Positions 1 through 6,571 of a stretch of DNA of 12,451 bases are shown one piece after another; position 1 is the first letter of the stretch; each line of letters starts with the position of its first letter. The DNA comes from CAYQTO01 sp964420455 (GTDB taxonomy: Bacteria > Sumerlaeota > Sumerlaeia > SLMS01). The stretch covers positions 1 through 12,451 of the forward strand of contig CAYQTO010000109.1 of the NCBI GenBank assembly GCA_964420455.1, read 5' to 3'. The position numbers were made by a program, and so were the translations under genes. A model generated the notes under the pieces. The model worked only from the letters and a program-made list of their open reading frames with translations, was not told where the DNA came from and made no database searches.

Positions 1-1336
1 CGGCGATGGCACGGGTGACCGCCTGGCGAATCCACCAGGTCGCATAGGTCGAGAACTTGTAGCCGCGCTGGTACTCGAACTTGTCCACCGCGCGCATCAG
101 GCCGATGTTCCCTTCCTGGATGAGATCCAGGAACTGGAGGCCGCGGTTCGTGTATTTCTTCGCGATGGAGACCACCAGCCGGAGGTTCGCCTCGACCACC
201 TTCATCTTGGCCTCGTGGGCCTGCTTTTCGCCCTCAACGATGCGCTGGACGATGATCTGCAGTTCCTCGTAGCTGTTGCCGCCTTCCTTCTCGAGCCGCT
301 TGATGTTGCGCTGGGCCATGCGGATGCGCTTGTCGAGCTTGATCAGCTCGTCGAGCGACTTCCCCGTCTTCTTCTCGAGGGCCTTCGCCTCCGGGCTGTT
401 TTTCTTTGTCTTGCGGACCGCCCGGCGGAGTTCCTCCTCGCTCAGCATCGCCCTGAGGATCGTCGACCGGATTTCGTTCTGCGCCTTGTCTATACGCGCA
501 AAGAGGTCCTTCACCCGCTCGGCGATCTGCTCCACGATGGAGAAGTTCAGGTCGATCTTGCGCAGCAGTTCGTAGATCTCCGTGCGCAGCCCCTCGATGC
601 GCTCGCTCGCCTCACGGCGCTCCTCCTCCTCCAGCGTGGGGTCCTCCAGCGCGTCCAGCTTCTCCGCGATCTCCTCATAGTGGTTCAGCACCAGCCGGAG
701 GTTATCCAGGATGATCTTGATGAATCGGGCCCGCTCCTCCGGGTCCGTTTCGTCCACGTTCGCCCGCAGGATGTCATTGAGGTTGAACTGGCCGGTCTCG
801 ATCTTGGCGTATATACGGCCGAGCTCCGTCGCCGTGGCCGACGCCCGCGCGATCGCCGCCATGATCTGGTGGCGTCCCTTCTCGATCTCCTTCGCCAGGT
901 ACACCTCCTCCTCCCGCGTCAGCAGCGGCACCTTGCCCATCTCCATCAGGTAAAGCCGCACCGGGTCGTCGATCCGGGCGTTGTCCGCCGCATCCTGGAT
1001 CACTTCCTTGCGGTAGTCGCTCGACTCCTCGTCGTCGTCCTCCGACGCCTCCACCCGCTTGAAGTCGGGCAGCTTCTGGCGCCGGGTCCGCGGCTCCTTC
1101 TCCTTCTTCTCCTCTGGCGCGTCCGAGTCCCGCTCCTCCTCCTCCACGTCCTTTTGGTCGAAGACCTGGATGTCCAGTTCCTGGAACTCCTCCAGGAGCT
1201 CTTCCATCTGGTCGGCGGTGAAGTCCTCGGGCATGCGCCGCGAGATTTCCTCGTAGGTCACATGGCCCCGTTCCTTCGACTCGGTGATGAGTTCCGCGAG
1301 GCTTTCGGAGTAACGGGGAGTGGAATTCTTTTTCAT
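1..1336 (-). CDS. rpoD: RNA polymerase primary sigma factor RpoD (sigma-70), 5' part only
   Basis: This is the housekeeping sigma factor, which directs core RNA polymerase to -10/-35 promoters. The 445 codons in the window read from ATG at 1336 and run off the left edge. Residues 1-60 look like region 1.1 (a winged-helix-type segment ending EFQELDIQVFD). Residues 62-112 form an acidic/basic linker. Region 1.2 is clear at 122-153 (DDPVRLYLMEMGKVPLLTRE). Residues 154-370 form the long acidic non-conserved region, and region 2 begins at about 378 with VVEANLRLVVSIAKKYTNRG, then DLIQEGNIGLMRAVDKFEYQRG and YATWWIRQAVTRAIA, where the window stops. Regions 3 and 4 lie outside. A weak AGG sits about 9 bases before the start. 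The gene is divergent from the prepilin gene. A copy of the iterated octamer lies antisense at 488-495 (codons R281-I282-D283). Identity is certain from region 2; the exact start is very likely. Confidence 0.96.
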   Translation of the reverse strand, partial: MKKNSTPRYSESLAELITESKERGHVTYEEISRRMPEDFTADQMEELLEEFQELDIQVFDQKDVEEEERDSDAPEEKKEKEPRTRRQKLPDFKRVEASEDDDEESSDYRKEVIQDAADNARIDDPVRLYLMEMGKVPLLTREEEVYLAKEIEKGRHQIMAAIARASATATELGRIYAKIETGQFNLNDILRANVDETDPEERARFIKIILDNLRLVLNHYEEIAEKLDALEDPTLEEEERREASERIEGLRTEIYELLRKIDLNFSIVEQIAERVKDLFARIDKAQNEIRSTILRAMLSEEELRRAVRKTKKNSPEAKALEKKTGKSLDELIKLDKRIRMAQRNIKRLEKEGGNSYEELQIIVQRIVEGEKQAHEAKMKVVEANLRLVVSIAKKYTNRGLQFLDLIQEGNIGLMRAVDKFEYQRGYKFSTYATWWIRQAVTRAIA

Positions 1337-1638
1337 GGGCTACCTGGGTCCTGTGATATCGGACGGAAAATGTCCGCCATGGGCCCGCATTCCCGGACCC
1401 GGACGGCATGCTGGGGAAAATCCTTCCTTGTTGGGGGACAGTCTGGGCGGGGAAAGCCGGTCAAATGATGCAATCCTGACGCATGAATGGGCGTACTCCA
1501 CCCTAATCAATTGTCAAATGCAAACTCCATACCGTTTCCGCCTCAATAACCGCCAAAAAGCAGTCCATTACCGTCATTGAATTCCTTCCCCCATCCACCA
1601 TATCCTTTCTCACAGTTCTCTTCGCGAGGTCCCCGAAC
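1337..1638. other. divergent intergenic region between rpoD and the prepilin gene
   Basis: This 302-bp stretch holds no supported gene. Both flanking genes point away from it, so both promoters should lie here. The segment at about 1490-1610 is visibly more A+T-rich than the surroundings. On the minus strand a perfect TTGACA lies at 1512-1517, facing rpoD, but no convincing -10 follows at 16-18 bp. I therefore treat it only as a weak rpoD promoter lead. A small GGAC-N7-GTCC stem (about 1363-1377) lies in the presumed rpoD leader. I see no riboswitch, tRNA or repeat of note. Confidence 0.6.
1577..1606 (+). promoter_or_regulatory. possible sigma-70 promoter of the prepilin gene
   Basis: TTGAAT (1577-1582, 4/6 match to TTGACA) and TATCCT (1601-1606, 4/6 match to TATAAT) are separated by 18 bp. 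They lie in the A+T-richest part of the gap, 33 bp before the ATG. This is a consensus match only, and it could be chance. Confidence 0.3.
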
Positions 1639-2229
1639 ATGCCGCGCCGCGCCTTTACCCTTATTGAACTCCTCGTCGTTGTCGCCATCATCGCCATCCT
1701 CGCCGCCATTGCCGTTCCCAACTTCCTCGAGGCAATGACCCGTGCCAAGGTCTCCCGCGTGAAGGCCGACCTCCGCACCGTCGCCACCGCCATCGAGTCC
1801 TACACGGTCGACTATGGTCGAGTGCCTTATGATGGCGAGCCAGGGCTCCCCCACCACGGATGGGTCAACTCCATGGCACGCCTCACCAGCCCCATCGCGT
1901 ATTTCTCCACCATCCACACCGACCCCTTCCAGGACCCGACCTTCCCCAACACCACGCTCCCCGGCCACAGCCACTACCTCGATCCGGTCAATACGAAGAA
2001 CCACTCCTACGACTATGGCTCGGGCTACTGGCACGGGATTCACCTGGGCCAGTCGGCCAACTATGTGCGCAACTTTGGCCTGAGCATGTGGAAGATCGGC
2101 AGCGCGGGTCCCGACCTTCGCTTTGAGAACGATGGGTCCTTCTATGGGATGGAGGAGATCTACGACCCGACGAATGGTACCGTGTCGGACGGCGATGTTT
2201 ATCGGGCGCAGCGGGGCCAGCTGGACTAG
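1639..2229 (+). CDS. GspG-like prepilin (type II secretion/type IV pilus pseudopilin family)
   Basis: The 196-residue product begins MPRRA-FTLIELLVVVAIIAIL, a textbook class III prepilin leader. It has a short basic leader, cleavage predicted before F6, Glu at mature position 5 (E10) and a 20-residue hydrophobic helix. An amphipathic stretch follows (VPNFLEAMTRAKVSRVKADLRTVATAIESYTVDYGRVP), typical of GspG-like pseudopilins that are numerous in planctomycete-, Sumerlaeota- and Hydrogenedentota-type genomes. The C-terminal half is rich in Tyr/Gly/Asp (YDYGSGYW, SAGPDLRFENDG), recalling the calcium-loop end of GspG. After processing by a prepilin peptidase the protein should sit in the inner membrane and assemble into a pseudopilus or remain as an accessory pilin. 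Residue -1 is Ala rather than the usual Gly. A Shine-Dalgarno GAGGT (1626-1630) precedes the start by 8 bases. No secretion or pilus machinery genes are adjacent, so its partner system is unknown. It converges on the TPR gene, with overlapping stops. Confidence 0.9.
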   Translation: MPRRAFTLIELLVVVAIIAILAAIAVPNFLEAMTRAKVSRVKADLRTVATAIESYTVDYGRVPYDGEPGLPHHGWVNSMARLTSPIAYFSTIHTDPFQDPTFPNTTLPGHSHYLDPVNTKNHSYDYGSGYWHGIHLGQSANYVRNFGLSMWKIGSAGPDLRFENDGSFYGMEEIYDPTNGTVSDGDVYRAQRGQLD

Positions 2230-4247
2230 CGGCGCGGGCGCCGGCCGAAAATCCGCAGCAGGCCGGAGGCGATCATCCCGGTGAGGCCGGAACCTGCGTG
2301 CTGGCGGACGGGAGCCTCGGCGGTGGCGGCAATGCCGGCGCACGGGCGATGCTGGAGAGCGCGGAGCTTGCGCGGCAGCCGCGGCCTCGGCCCGCCGTGT
2401 TCGAGCGCAGCCTGGTAGCCATCGCGGGCCCCAACGAAATCGCGGGCGGCAAGGAGGAAGTCGCCGAGGCGCTCGTGCCAGTCGGCGCGGCTGGGCTCGA
2501 GGTGAAGCGCCACGCGCAGGCAGCGGGCGGCGCGCTCGTGGCGCCCGGCGCGATGGAAGACTTCCGCAAGCTCGCCGCGGACGGAGGCGACGTCGGGGAA
2601 TAATTCGACGAGGGCGGCAGCGGCGTCGGCCTGGGCAACGGCGCTTCCCAGGCGGGTTCCCGCCTCGAGGAGGAGGCGCCAGGGGCCGGCGACGGCGGCA
2701 TGACGCTGGGCGAGGCGGTGGAGGTCGCGGAGGTGCTGGTCCGCGAGGGCATCGCCGGGGCCGAGACGGGGCACGATCGCCCGCAGGCGTGTATAGACAG
2801 CGTGGTCCTGCGGGTGATCGAGGGCGAAGCGGGCCTCGTGGGCGATTTCCCGTTCCGGCGGGGTGCGGGCGAGGACGGCGAGGCGGCGGGCGGCGAACTC
2901 CGCGGCGGGCAGGTCGCCCAGGCGCCGCCGCACCCGGAAGAGCGGCTCCCAGGGCGCAAAGTCATCGGAAGTCTCCTCGGCGAGGGCGGTCGCCACTTCG
3001 TCGGCGGTCTCGAGATCGTCGGTGGCGAGGAGGCTTTGGAGGAAGCCCAGGGTGGCATCGAGGTCAAGGGGGCCCTGATCGCGGGCCCGGGCGTAGAGGT
3101 GGAGGGCGGCCTCGTGATTGTCCCGGGATGTATAGACGCGTGCGAGGGAGACGAGGGCCTCCGGGCGTTCGGGATCCTCCTGGAGGGCGCGGCGCCAGGC
3201 CTCCTCGGCGGAGACGGTCTGGTTGCGGGAGGCGAGCAGGCGGGCGAGGTCCTCCCAGGCGGCGGCGTTCTCGGGGCAGGCACGCGTGGCCTCCTGGAGG
3301 AGGCGGAGCGAGACGGCGTATTCCTGGCGCCGGGAATGGAGGTCGGCGAGGCGCCGGCGGGCGTCGGAGGCAAGGCGGCCGGTGCGCTCGGTGGTGACAT
3401 AGTTCCCGAGGAGCTGCTCGGCGCGGTCGGTGTCGCCGGAGTCGGCCAGCCGCAGGCCCAGCAGTCCGGAGAAAGCCGGGTACGGCGACGCCTCAAGAAG
3501 CAGATCGAGAGCGGCCTGGGCGTACTCTGCCGCCGCCTCCGAATGGCCGAGGCAGGCCTCCGCAAGACGCACCGCCTCGTCGAGCGCAAGGTGGAATTCC
3601 GGGTCCTCGCGCAGCGCCCGCGTCAGAAAGAGGAAACCACGGTCGGGCCCTGCCAGTCCCTGCTGGAACGCATGGGCCCAGGCAATCCCGATCAGATAGT
3701 TGCGAAACGCCGACGGGAGGGTGGTCGGCACCCGGGCCACCAACCGGGCCGACGACGCGGAACCGGTCAGCCCCTCTACCAGCCGGCCAAGGGAAAAGAA
3801 GAACTCCGTATAGACCTCGCCGGGGGTGCCGTCGATTTCGTGGGTCTGGACCACGTCGCCCGATTCGAGCGCCACCAGCTCCATGCGGACGTACAAGGTG
3901 GAGAGGCTCCATTCCGCGAGACCCTGAAGCACATGGGTCGCTCCGGAGGACGCCAGCGGGAGCGCACGGAGCTGCTCGACGGTCCAAAGCGTGTTCGTGA
4001 GAAGCCAGCCCTTCTTGCTTGGATCGGAATCATTCTGGACGATGAAATTGTGGAGCAGCGTCCCTACACCCGGTAGCTGATCGATCCGCCGCTGGAGAAA
4101 GATCGAAAACCCCCGGCAGATGTCTGCCTGGCGCTTTGTCGAAGGCCGGGCCGCCACCGAAAACGGCAGCAAGGCCAGCACACACGAAGGTTTCAGGTCG
4201 TCGAGATCGTCCATGAGAAGCCGCGAGGGCGGCGAGGGGTCTCCCAT
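2226..4247 (-). CDS. TPR-repeat protein with TolB/FlgO-like N-terminal domain
   Basis: The 673-residue protein has no recognisable enzyme motif. Residues 20-160 resemble the TolB-like/FlgO-type domain that precedes TPR arrays: VLALLPFSVAAR, then a helix ending RRIDQLPGVGTLL, then ATHVLQGLAEWSLSTLYVRM and VALESGDVVQTHEIDG. Residues 180-640 are helical tetratricopeptide-type repeats, clearest at about 262-430 (for example AAWEDLARLLASRNQTVSAE and EALVSLARVYTSRDNHEAAL) and 577-640 (VRGELAEVFHRAGRHERAAR). The C-terminus is basic (LLRIFGRRPRR). I see no convincing signal peptide or membrane anchor, so a cytoplasmic protein-interaction scaffold is the simplest reading. The start at 4247 gives the longest in-frame product, but its ribosome site (GGTGG) is weak; an alternative ATG lies at 4214. 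Three sense copies of GTCTATAC encode VYT at residues 145, 371 and 484. Specific function is unknown. Confidence 0.85.
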   Translation of the reverse strand: MGDPSPPSRLLMDDLDDLKPSCVLALLPFSVAARPSTKRQADICRGFSIFLQRRIDQLPGVGTLLHNFIVQNDSDPSKKGWLLTNTLWTVEQLRALPLASSGATHVLQGLAEWSLSTLYVRMELVALESGDVVQTHEIDGTPGEVYTEFFFSLGRLVEGLTGSASSARLVARVPTTLPSAFRNYLIGIAWAHAFQQGLAGPDRGFLFLTRALREDPEFHLALDEAVRLAEACLGHSEAAAEYAQAALDLLLEASPYPAFSGLLGLRLADSGDTDRAEQLLGNYVTTERTGRLASDARRRLADLHSRRQEYAVSLRLLQEATRACPENAAAWEDLARLLASRNQTVSAEEAWRRALQEDPERPEALVSLARVYTSRDNHEAALHLYARARDQGPLDLDATLGFLQSLLATDDLETADEVATALAEETSDDFAPWEPLFRVRRRLGDLPAAEFAARRLAVLARTPPEREIAHEARFALDHPQDHAVYTRLRAIVPRLGPGDALADQHLRDLHRLAQRHAAVAGPWRLLLEAGTRLGSAVAQADAAAALVELFPDVASVRGELAEVFHRAGRHERAARCLRVALHLEPSRADWHERLGDFLLAARDFVGARDGYQAALEHGGPRPRLPRKLRALQHRPCAGIAATAEAPVRQHAGSGLTGMIASGLLRIFGRRPRR

Positions 4248-4266
4248 TCCCGGCCACCACGGGTCA

Positions 4267-4294
4267 TATGTAGGGTTGAGGCGGGATCCCTCAA
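4267..4294 (-). promoter_or_regulatory. weak candidate promoter for the TPR gene
   Basis: Reading the minus strand, TTGAGG (4289-4294) and TACATA (4267-4272) are separated by 16 bp just before the TPR start at 4247. The TTGAGG is also one arm of an inverted repeat, TTGAGG-N7-CCTCAA (4276-4294). The matches to consensus are modest (4/6 and 3/6) and the implied leader is very short. Confidence 0.22.
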
Positions 4295-4326
4295 TCGATA
4301 TCTTGGGTGCGTGGAAAGGGCTTGGC

Positions 4327-4363
4327 TTGACAGGACGTCAGCATATCATGATGTCTTGATATC
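4327..4363 (+). promoter_or_regulatory. TTGACA box with a downstream inverted-repeat operator candidate before the MTHFR fusion gene
   Basis: A perfect -35-like TTGACA (4327-4332) is followed by an inverted repeat, ATATCA (4343-4348)/TGATAT (4357-4362), with an 8-bp spacer that lies where RNA polymerase would bind. The left half also contains the 8-bp palindrome ATCATGAT (4345-4352). GATATC recurs at 4297-4302 and 4358-4363, and CATATC at 4342-4347, so (G/C)ATATC appears three times in this 139-bp gap. No good -10 is obvious at 16-18 bp. The layout is what a repressor site for a methionine/SAM/SAH-responsive regulator (for example an ArsR-family protein) would look like. I cannot confirm the match to a known consensus. 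Confidence 0.4.
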
Positions 4364-4374
4364 CAATCTTCCCC

Positions 4375-4379
4375 AAGGG
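4375..4379 (+). promoter_or_regulatory. ribosome binding site of the MTHFR fusion gene
   Basis: AAGGG lies 7 bases before the ATG at 4387. It supports that start, because the first residues already lead directly into the N-terminal methyltransferase fold. Confidence 0.6.
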
Positions 4380-4386
4380 CTTCCCC

Positions 4387-6306
4387 ATGTCTGAACCCGC
4401 TTTGGAGACCAAACTCCCTCCCTTTTTGGAGACCCTCGGCCAGCGCGCCATCCTGACGGACGGCGGCATGGCGACGATGATCTACAATAAGGGAGTGTTT
4501 ATCAACCAATCCTTCGAGAACCTGAACCTCGCCCGGCCGCACATGGTAAAGAACATCCATCAGGAGTTCCTTCGGGCAGGGGCGGAAGTGCTCGGGACGA
4601 ATACCTTCGGGGCCAACGGGTTTAAGCTCTCGCGTCATGGGCTGACGGATAAGGAGAAGGAAATCAACCTTTCCGGGGTGCGCCTTGCCCGGGAGGCGGC
4701 CGGGGGCGAAGCATGGATCGCCGGCGTCATGGGCCCCCCGGGGCGCGACCTCGAGGGGACCAACGAGGCACCGCCCGCGGAGGAACTTCGCCGCGCCTAC
4801 CGGCGTCAGGCCGAGTACCTCCTCGAGGGGGGCGTGGACGTTCTCTTCCTCGAATCCTTTTCCCACCTGCCGACCCTCGCGCTCGTGGTGGAGACCGCGA
4901 AGGAAGTCGCCCCGGACATGCCTGTGGTGGCGATGGTCCTGGTGGGCGAGGACATGAAGACACGTTTCGGAGACGACCCGCGCCAGATCGCAGAGGCATT
5001 GAATGGGAACGCGGCGGAGGTGGTGGGGCTGAACGACGGCCCCGGACCGGGCATCCTGAACAAGGTTCTCGAGCAGATGGAGCCGCACCTGAAGAAACCG
5101 GTGGCGCTGCTGCCGGGGGCGGGACTGCCGCTGGAGCATGAGGACCGGCTGCTGAGCATGGCCACGCCGGAGTACTTCATGGAGTTGCTGCGCCGGGCGA
5201 TGCACAAGGGGGCGGTGCTGCTCGGCGGATCGTCGGGCTGCCACCCGGAACATATCAAGGCGATCAAGTCATCGATCAAGATGCTGCAGCCGGGGGCAAC
5301 GACGGCGGTATCGGCCGGCGGCGAGGAGCGGCGGGCGCGCCCTACGACGGTGGAGATGAAGGTCGTGGGGACGCCATCGAGATTGCAGGAGAAGCTGCAG
5401 TCGGGGCGCTTCGCCGTGAGCGTCGAGATCGACCCCCCCGTGGGAACGGAGGCGGAGAAGTCCCTCGAGGCCGCCCAAGTGTGTGTGGATTCGGGCCTCG
5501 TGGACTGCATCAACATTGCGGATGGCCCCCGGGCGACGGCCCGCATGGGACCGATGGACATGGCGATGCTCCTCCGGGCCCGGGTTCCCGGCGGCGAGCC
5601 CATCGTGCACTTCTGTTGCCGCGACCGTAACATCCTCGGGATGCAGGCGGACCTGATCGGAGCGAACGCCCTTGGGGTACACAATATCCTGATGATCACG
5701 GGCGACCCGCCCAAGCTCGGCGACTACCCCTTCGCCACCGCCGTGTACGACGTGGACGCGATCGGGGCGCTCAAGATCGCCACGAACCTCAACAACGGGC
5801 AGGACCTTGCGGGAAACCCGCTCAAGGGTCCGGCGACGCAACTGTTCCTTGGTTGCGGGGCGAACCCCGGCGCGATCGATCTCGACCTCGAGGTCGCCCG
5901 ACTCGAGCAGAAGGTTGAGGCGGGCGCCTGCTATATCCTCACGCAGCCGGTCTATGACTCCGAGCTGTTTTTCCGTTTTCACGACCGGATCAAGCACATC
6001 AAGGCGCCGCTGCTCCTCGGGATCCTGCCGCTGGCCAGTTACCGCAACGCCGAGTTCCTGACCAAGGAGGTACCCGGGATGCACGTACCGGAGCCCATCC
6101 GTGAGCGGCTGCGAAACTGCGAGGACAAGGACAGCGCGCGCGAGACGGGGATCGAGATCGCCCGCGAGGCACTCCGGGAAGCGCTCCCGCATATCCAAGG
6201 GACGTATATCATGCCGCCGTTCAATCGGGTGGAAAGCGCGCTGGCGGTGCTCGAGGTAGCGCGCGACCGCATCCAGGCAGGCCAGCCGGCCGCCGCCGGA
6301 TCCTGA
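4387..6306 (+). CDS. bifunctional homocysteine S-methyltransferase-like / methylenetetrahydrofolate reductase (YitJ-like fusion)
   Basis: This 639-residue fusion is expected to make 5-methyl-tetrahydrofolate. Residues 10-300 have the homocysteine S-methyltransferase (MetH N-terminal/BHMT) fold: ILTDGGMATMIY at 22-33, GTNTFGANGFKLSRHGL at 70-86, PGAGLP at 243-248. Residues 318-630 are a MetF-type FAD reductase: SVEIDPP at 345-351 (E347 aligns with the catalytic Glu), CRDRNILGMQADLIGANALG at 411-430, TGDPPKLGDYP at 438-448 (D440 near the flavin), TQPVYD at 519-524. The same architecture is known from Bacillus YitJ. The oddity is in the methyltransferase half. The zinc cysteine in the GxNC motif is Asp (GLND, D217), and the GGCC pair is Ser-Ser (GGSSGCHPEHI, S282-S283). 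All three canonical zinc ligands are therefore absent, although C285, H286 and H289 lie next to the site. The MTHFR half looks intact. Methyl transfer to homocysteine is doubtful. It heads the probable operon 4387-11285. Confidence 0.92.
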   Translation: MSEPALETKLPPFLETLGQRAILTDGGMATMIYNKGVFINQSFENLNLARPHMVKNIHQEFLRAGAEVLGTNTFGANGFKLSRHGLTDKEKEINLSGVRLAREAAGGEAWIAGVMGPPGRDLEGTNEAPPAEELRRAYRRQAEYLLEGGVDVLFLESFSHLPTLALVVETAKEVAPDMPVVAMVLVGEDMKTRFGDDPRQIAEALNGNAAEVVGLNDGPGPGILNKVLEQMEPHLKKPVALLPGAGLPLEHEDRLLSMATPEYFMELLRRAMHKGAVLLGGSSGCHPEHIKAIKSSIKMLQPGATTAVSAGGEERRARPTTVEMKVVGTPSRLQEKLQSGRFAVSVEIDPPVGTEAEKSLEAAQVCVDSGLVDCINIADGPRATARMGPMDMAMLLRARVPGGEPIVHFCCRDRNILGMQADLIGANALGVHNILMITGDPPKLGDYPFATAVYDVDAIGALKIATNLNNGQDLAGNPLKGPATQLFLGCGANPGAIDLDLEVARLEQKVEAGACYILTQPVYDSELFFRFHDRIKHIKAPLLLGILPLASYRNAEFLTKEVPGMHVPEPIRERLRNCEDKDSARETGIEIAREALREALPHIQGTYIMPPFNRVESALAVLEVARDRIQAGQPAAAGS

Positions 6307-6311
6307 CACCC

Positions 6312-6557
6312 ATGAAAGAAAGCCCGCCCGCCCACAGAGATCCCGATCCGCTCGACGGACGCGACCCTGACGACCTTGATGACGAGGACGACTTTGATGA
6401 CGAGGCGGGGCGCACGCTCGAGACCTCCCTCGTCCAGAAGCTCCTCTCGCCGCTTTACCTCGTCCTGCTGGTCGTCTTCGTTGGAATCTCGATTGTCCCG
6501 TTCCTCATCCTGTACACGGTGGGCTGGATGATCTGGGATGTGAGCACGAACTACTAG
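6312..6557 (+). CDS. 81-residue acidic-tailed small membrane protein, function unknown
   Basis: The product has two parts. Residues 1-37 are strongly acidic and proline/aspartate-rich (including DDLDDEDDFDDE), presumably soluble. Residues 45-75 are continuously hydrophobic (SPLYLVLLVVFVGISIVPFL, then ILYTVGWMIW), enough for one long membrane helix or a tight hairpin with a Pro turn at position 63. No signal peptide or catalytic motif is seen and I do not recognise a family. The ATG lies 5 bp after the stop of the MTHFR gene, with no clear ribosome site of its own, so translation probably depends on the upstream gene. The next gene starts 14 bp downstream. Codon use and GC resemble the neighbours, supporting a real gene. 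A role as a membrane-anchoring or assembly partner for adjacent envelope enzymes is possible but unsupported. Confidence 0.75.
   Translation: MKESPPAHRDPDPLDGRDPDDLDDEDDFDDEAGRTLETSLVQKLLSPLYLVLLVVFVGISIVPFLILYTVGWMIWDVSTNY
6370..6405 (+). repeat. 18-bp tandem duplication encoding the acidic repeat DDLDDE/DDFDDE
   Basis: Two 18-bp units (6370-6387 and 6388-6405) differ at a single base (C versus T), converting a Leu codon to Phe. They share TTGATGACGAGG. The duplication is in frame and doubles the acidic hexapeptide of the small membrane protein, suggesting recent slippage or duplication. Confidence 0.85.
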
Positions 6558-6571
6558 TCGGGGGGTGGCCG

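Noticed and set aside
215..1468. Long plus-strand open frame opposite rpoD
   Set aside because: It is the antisense shadow of the sigma factor gene, with Leu/Arg/His-rich low-information protein; RpoD region 2 on the minus strand is unmistakable.
1512..1517. Minus-strand TTGACA as a defined rpoD promoter
   Set aside because: No acceptable -10 element at 16-18 bp spacing.
2700..4076. Long plus-strand open frame (Gly/Glu/Ala-rich, 458 codons) opposite the TPR gene
   Set aside because: High GC suppresses stops on the opposite strand; the minus-strand frame gives recognisable TPR and TolB-like sequence, while this one has no motif.
4248..4386. SAM or cobalamin riboswitch before the methionine/folate gene
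   Set aside because: The leader is short and shows neither the multi-helix pattern nor the conserved cores of those riboswitches; only an inverted repeat suited to a protein operator is seen.
5269..6309. Minus-strand open frame opposite the MTHFR domain
   Set aside because: Shadow of a clearly identified enzyme; Arg/His/Asp-rich with no family signature.
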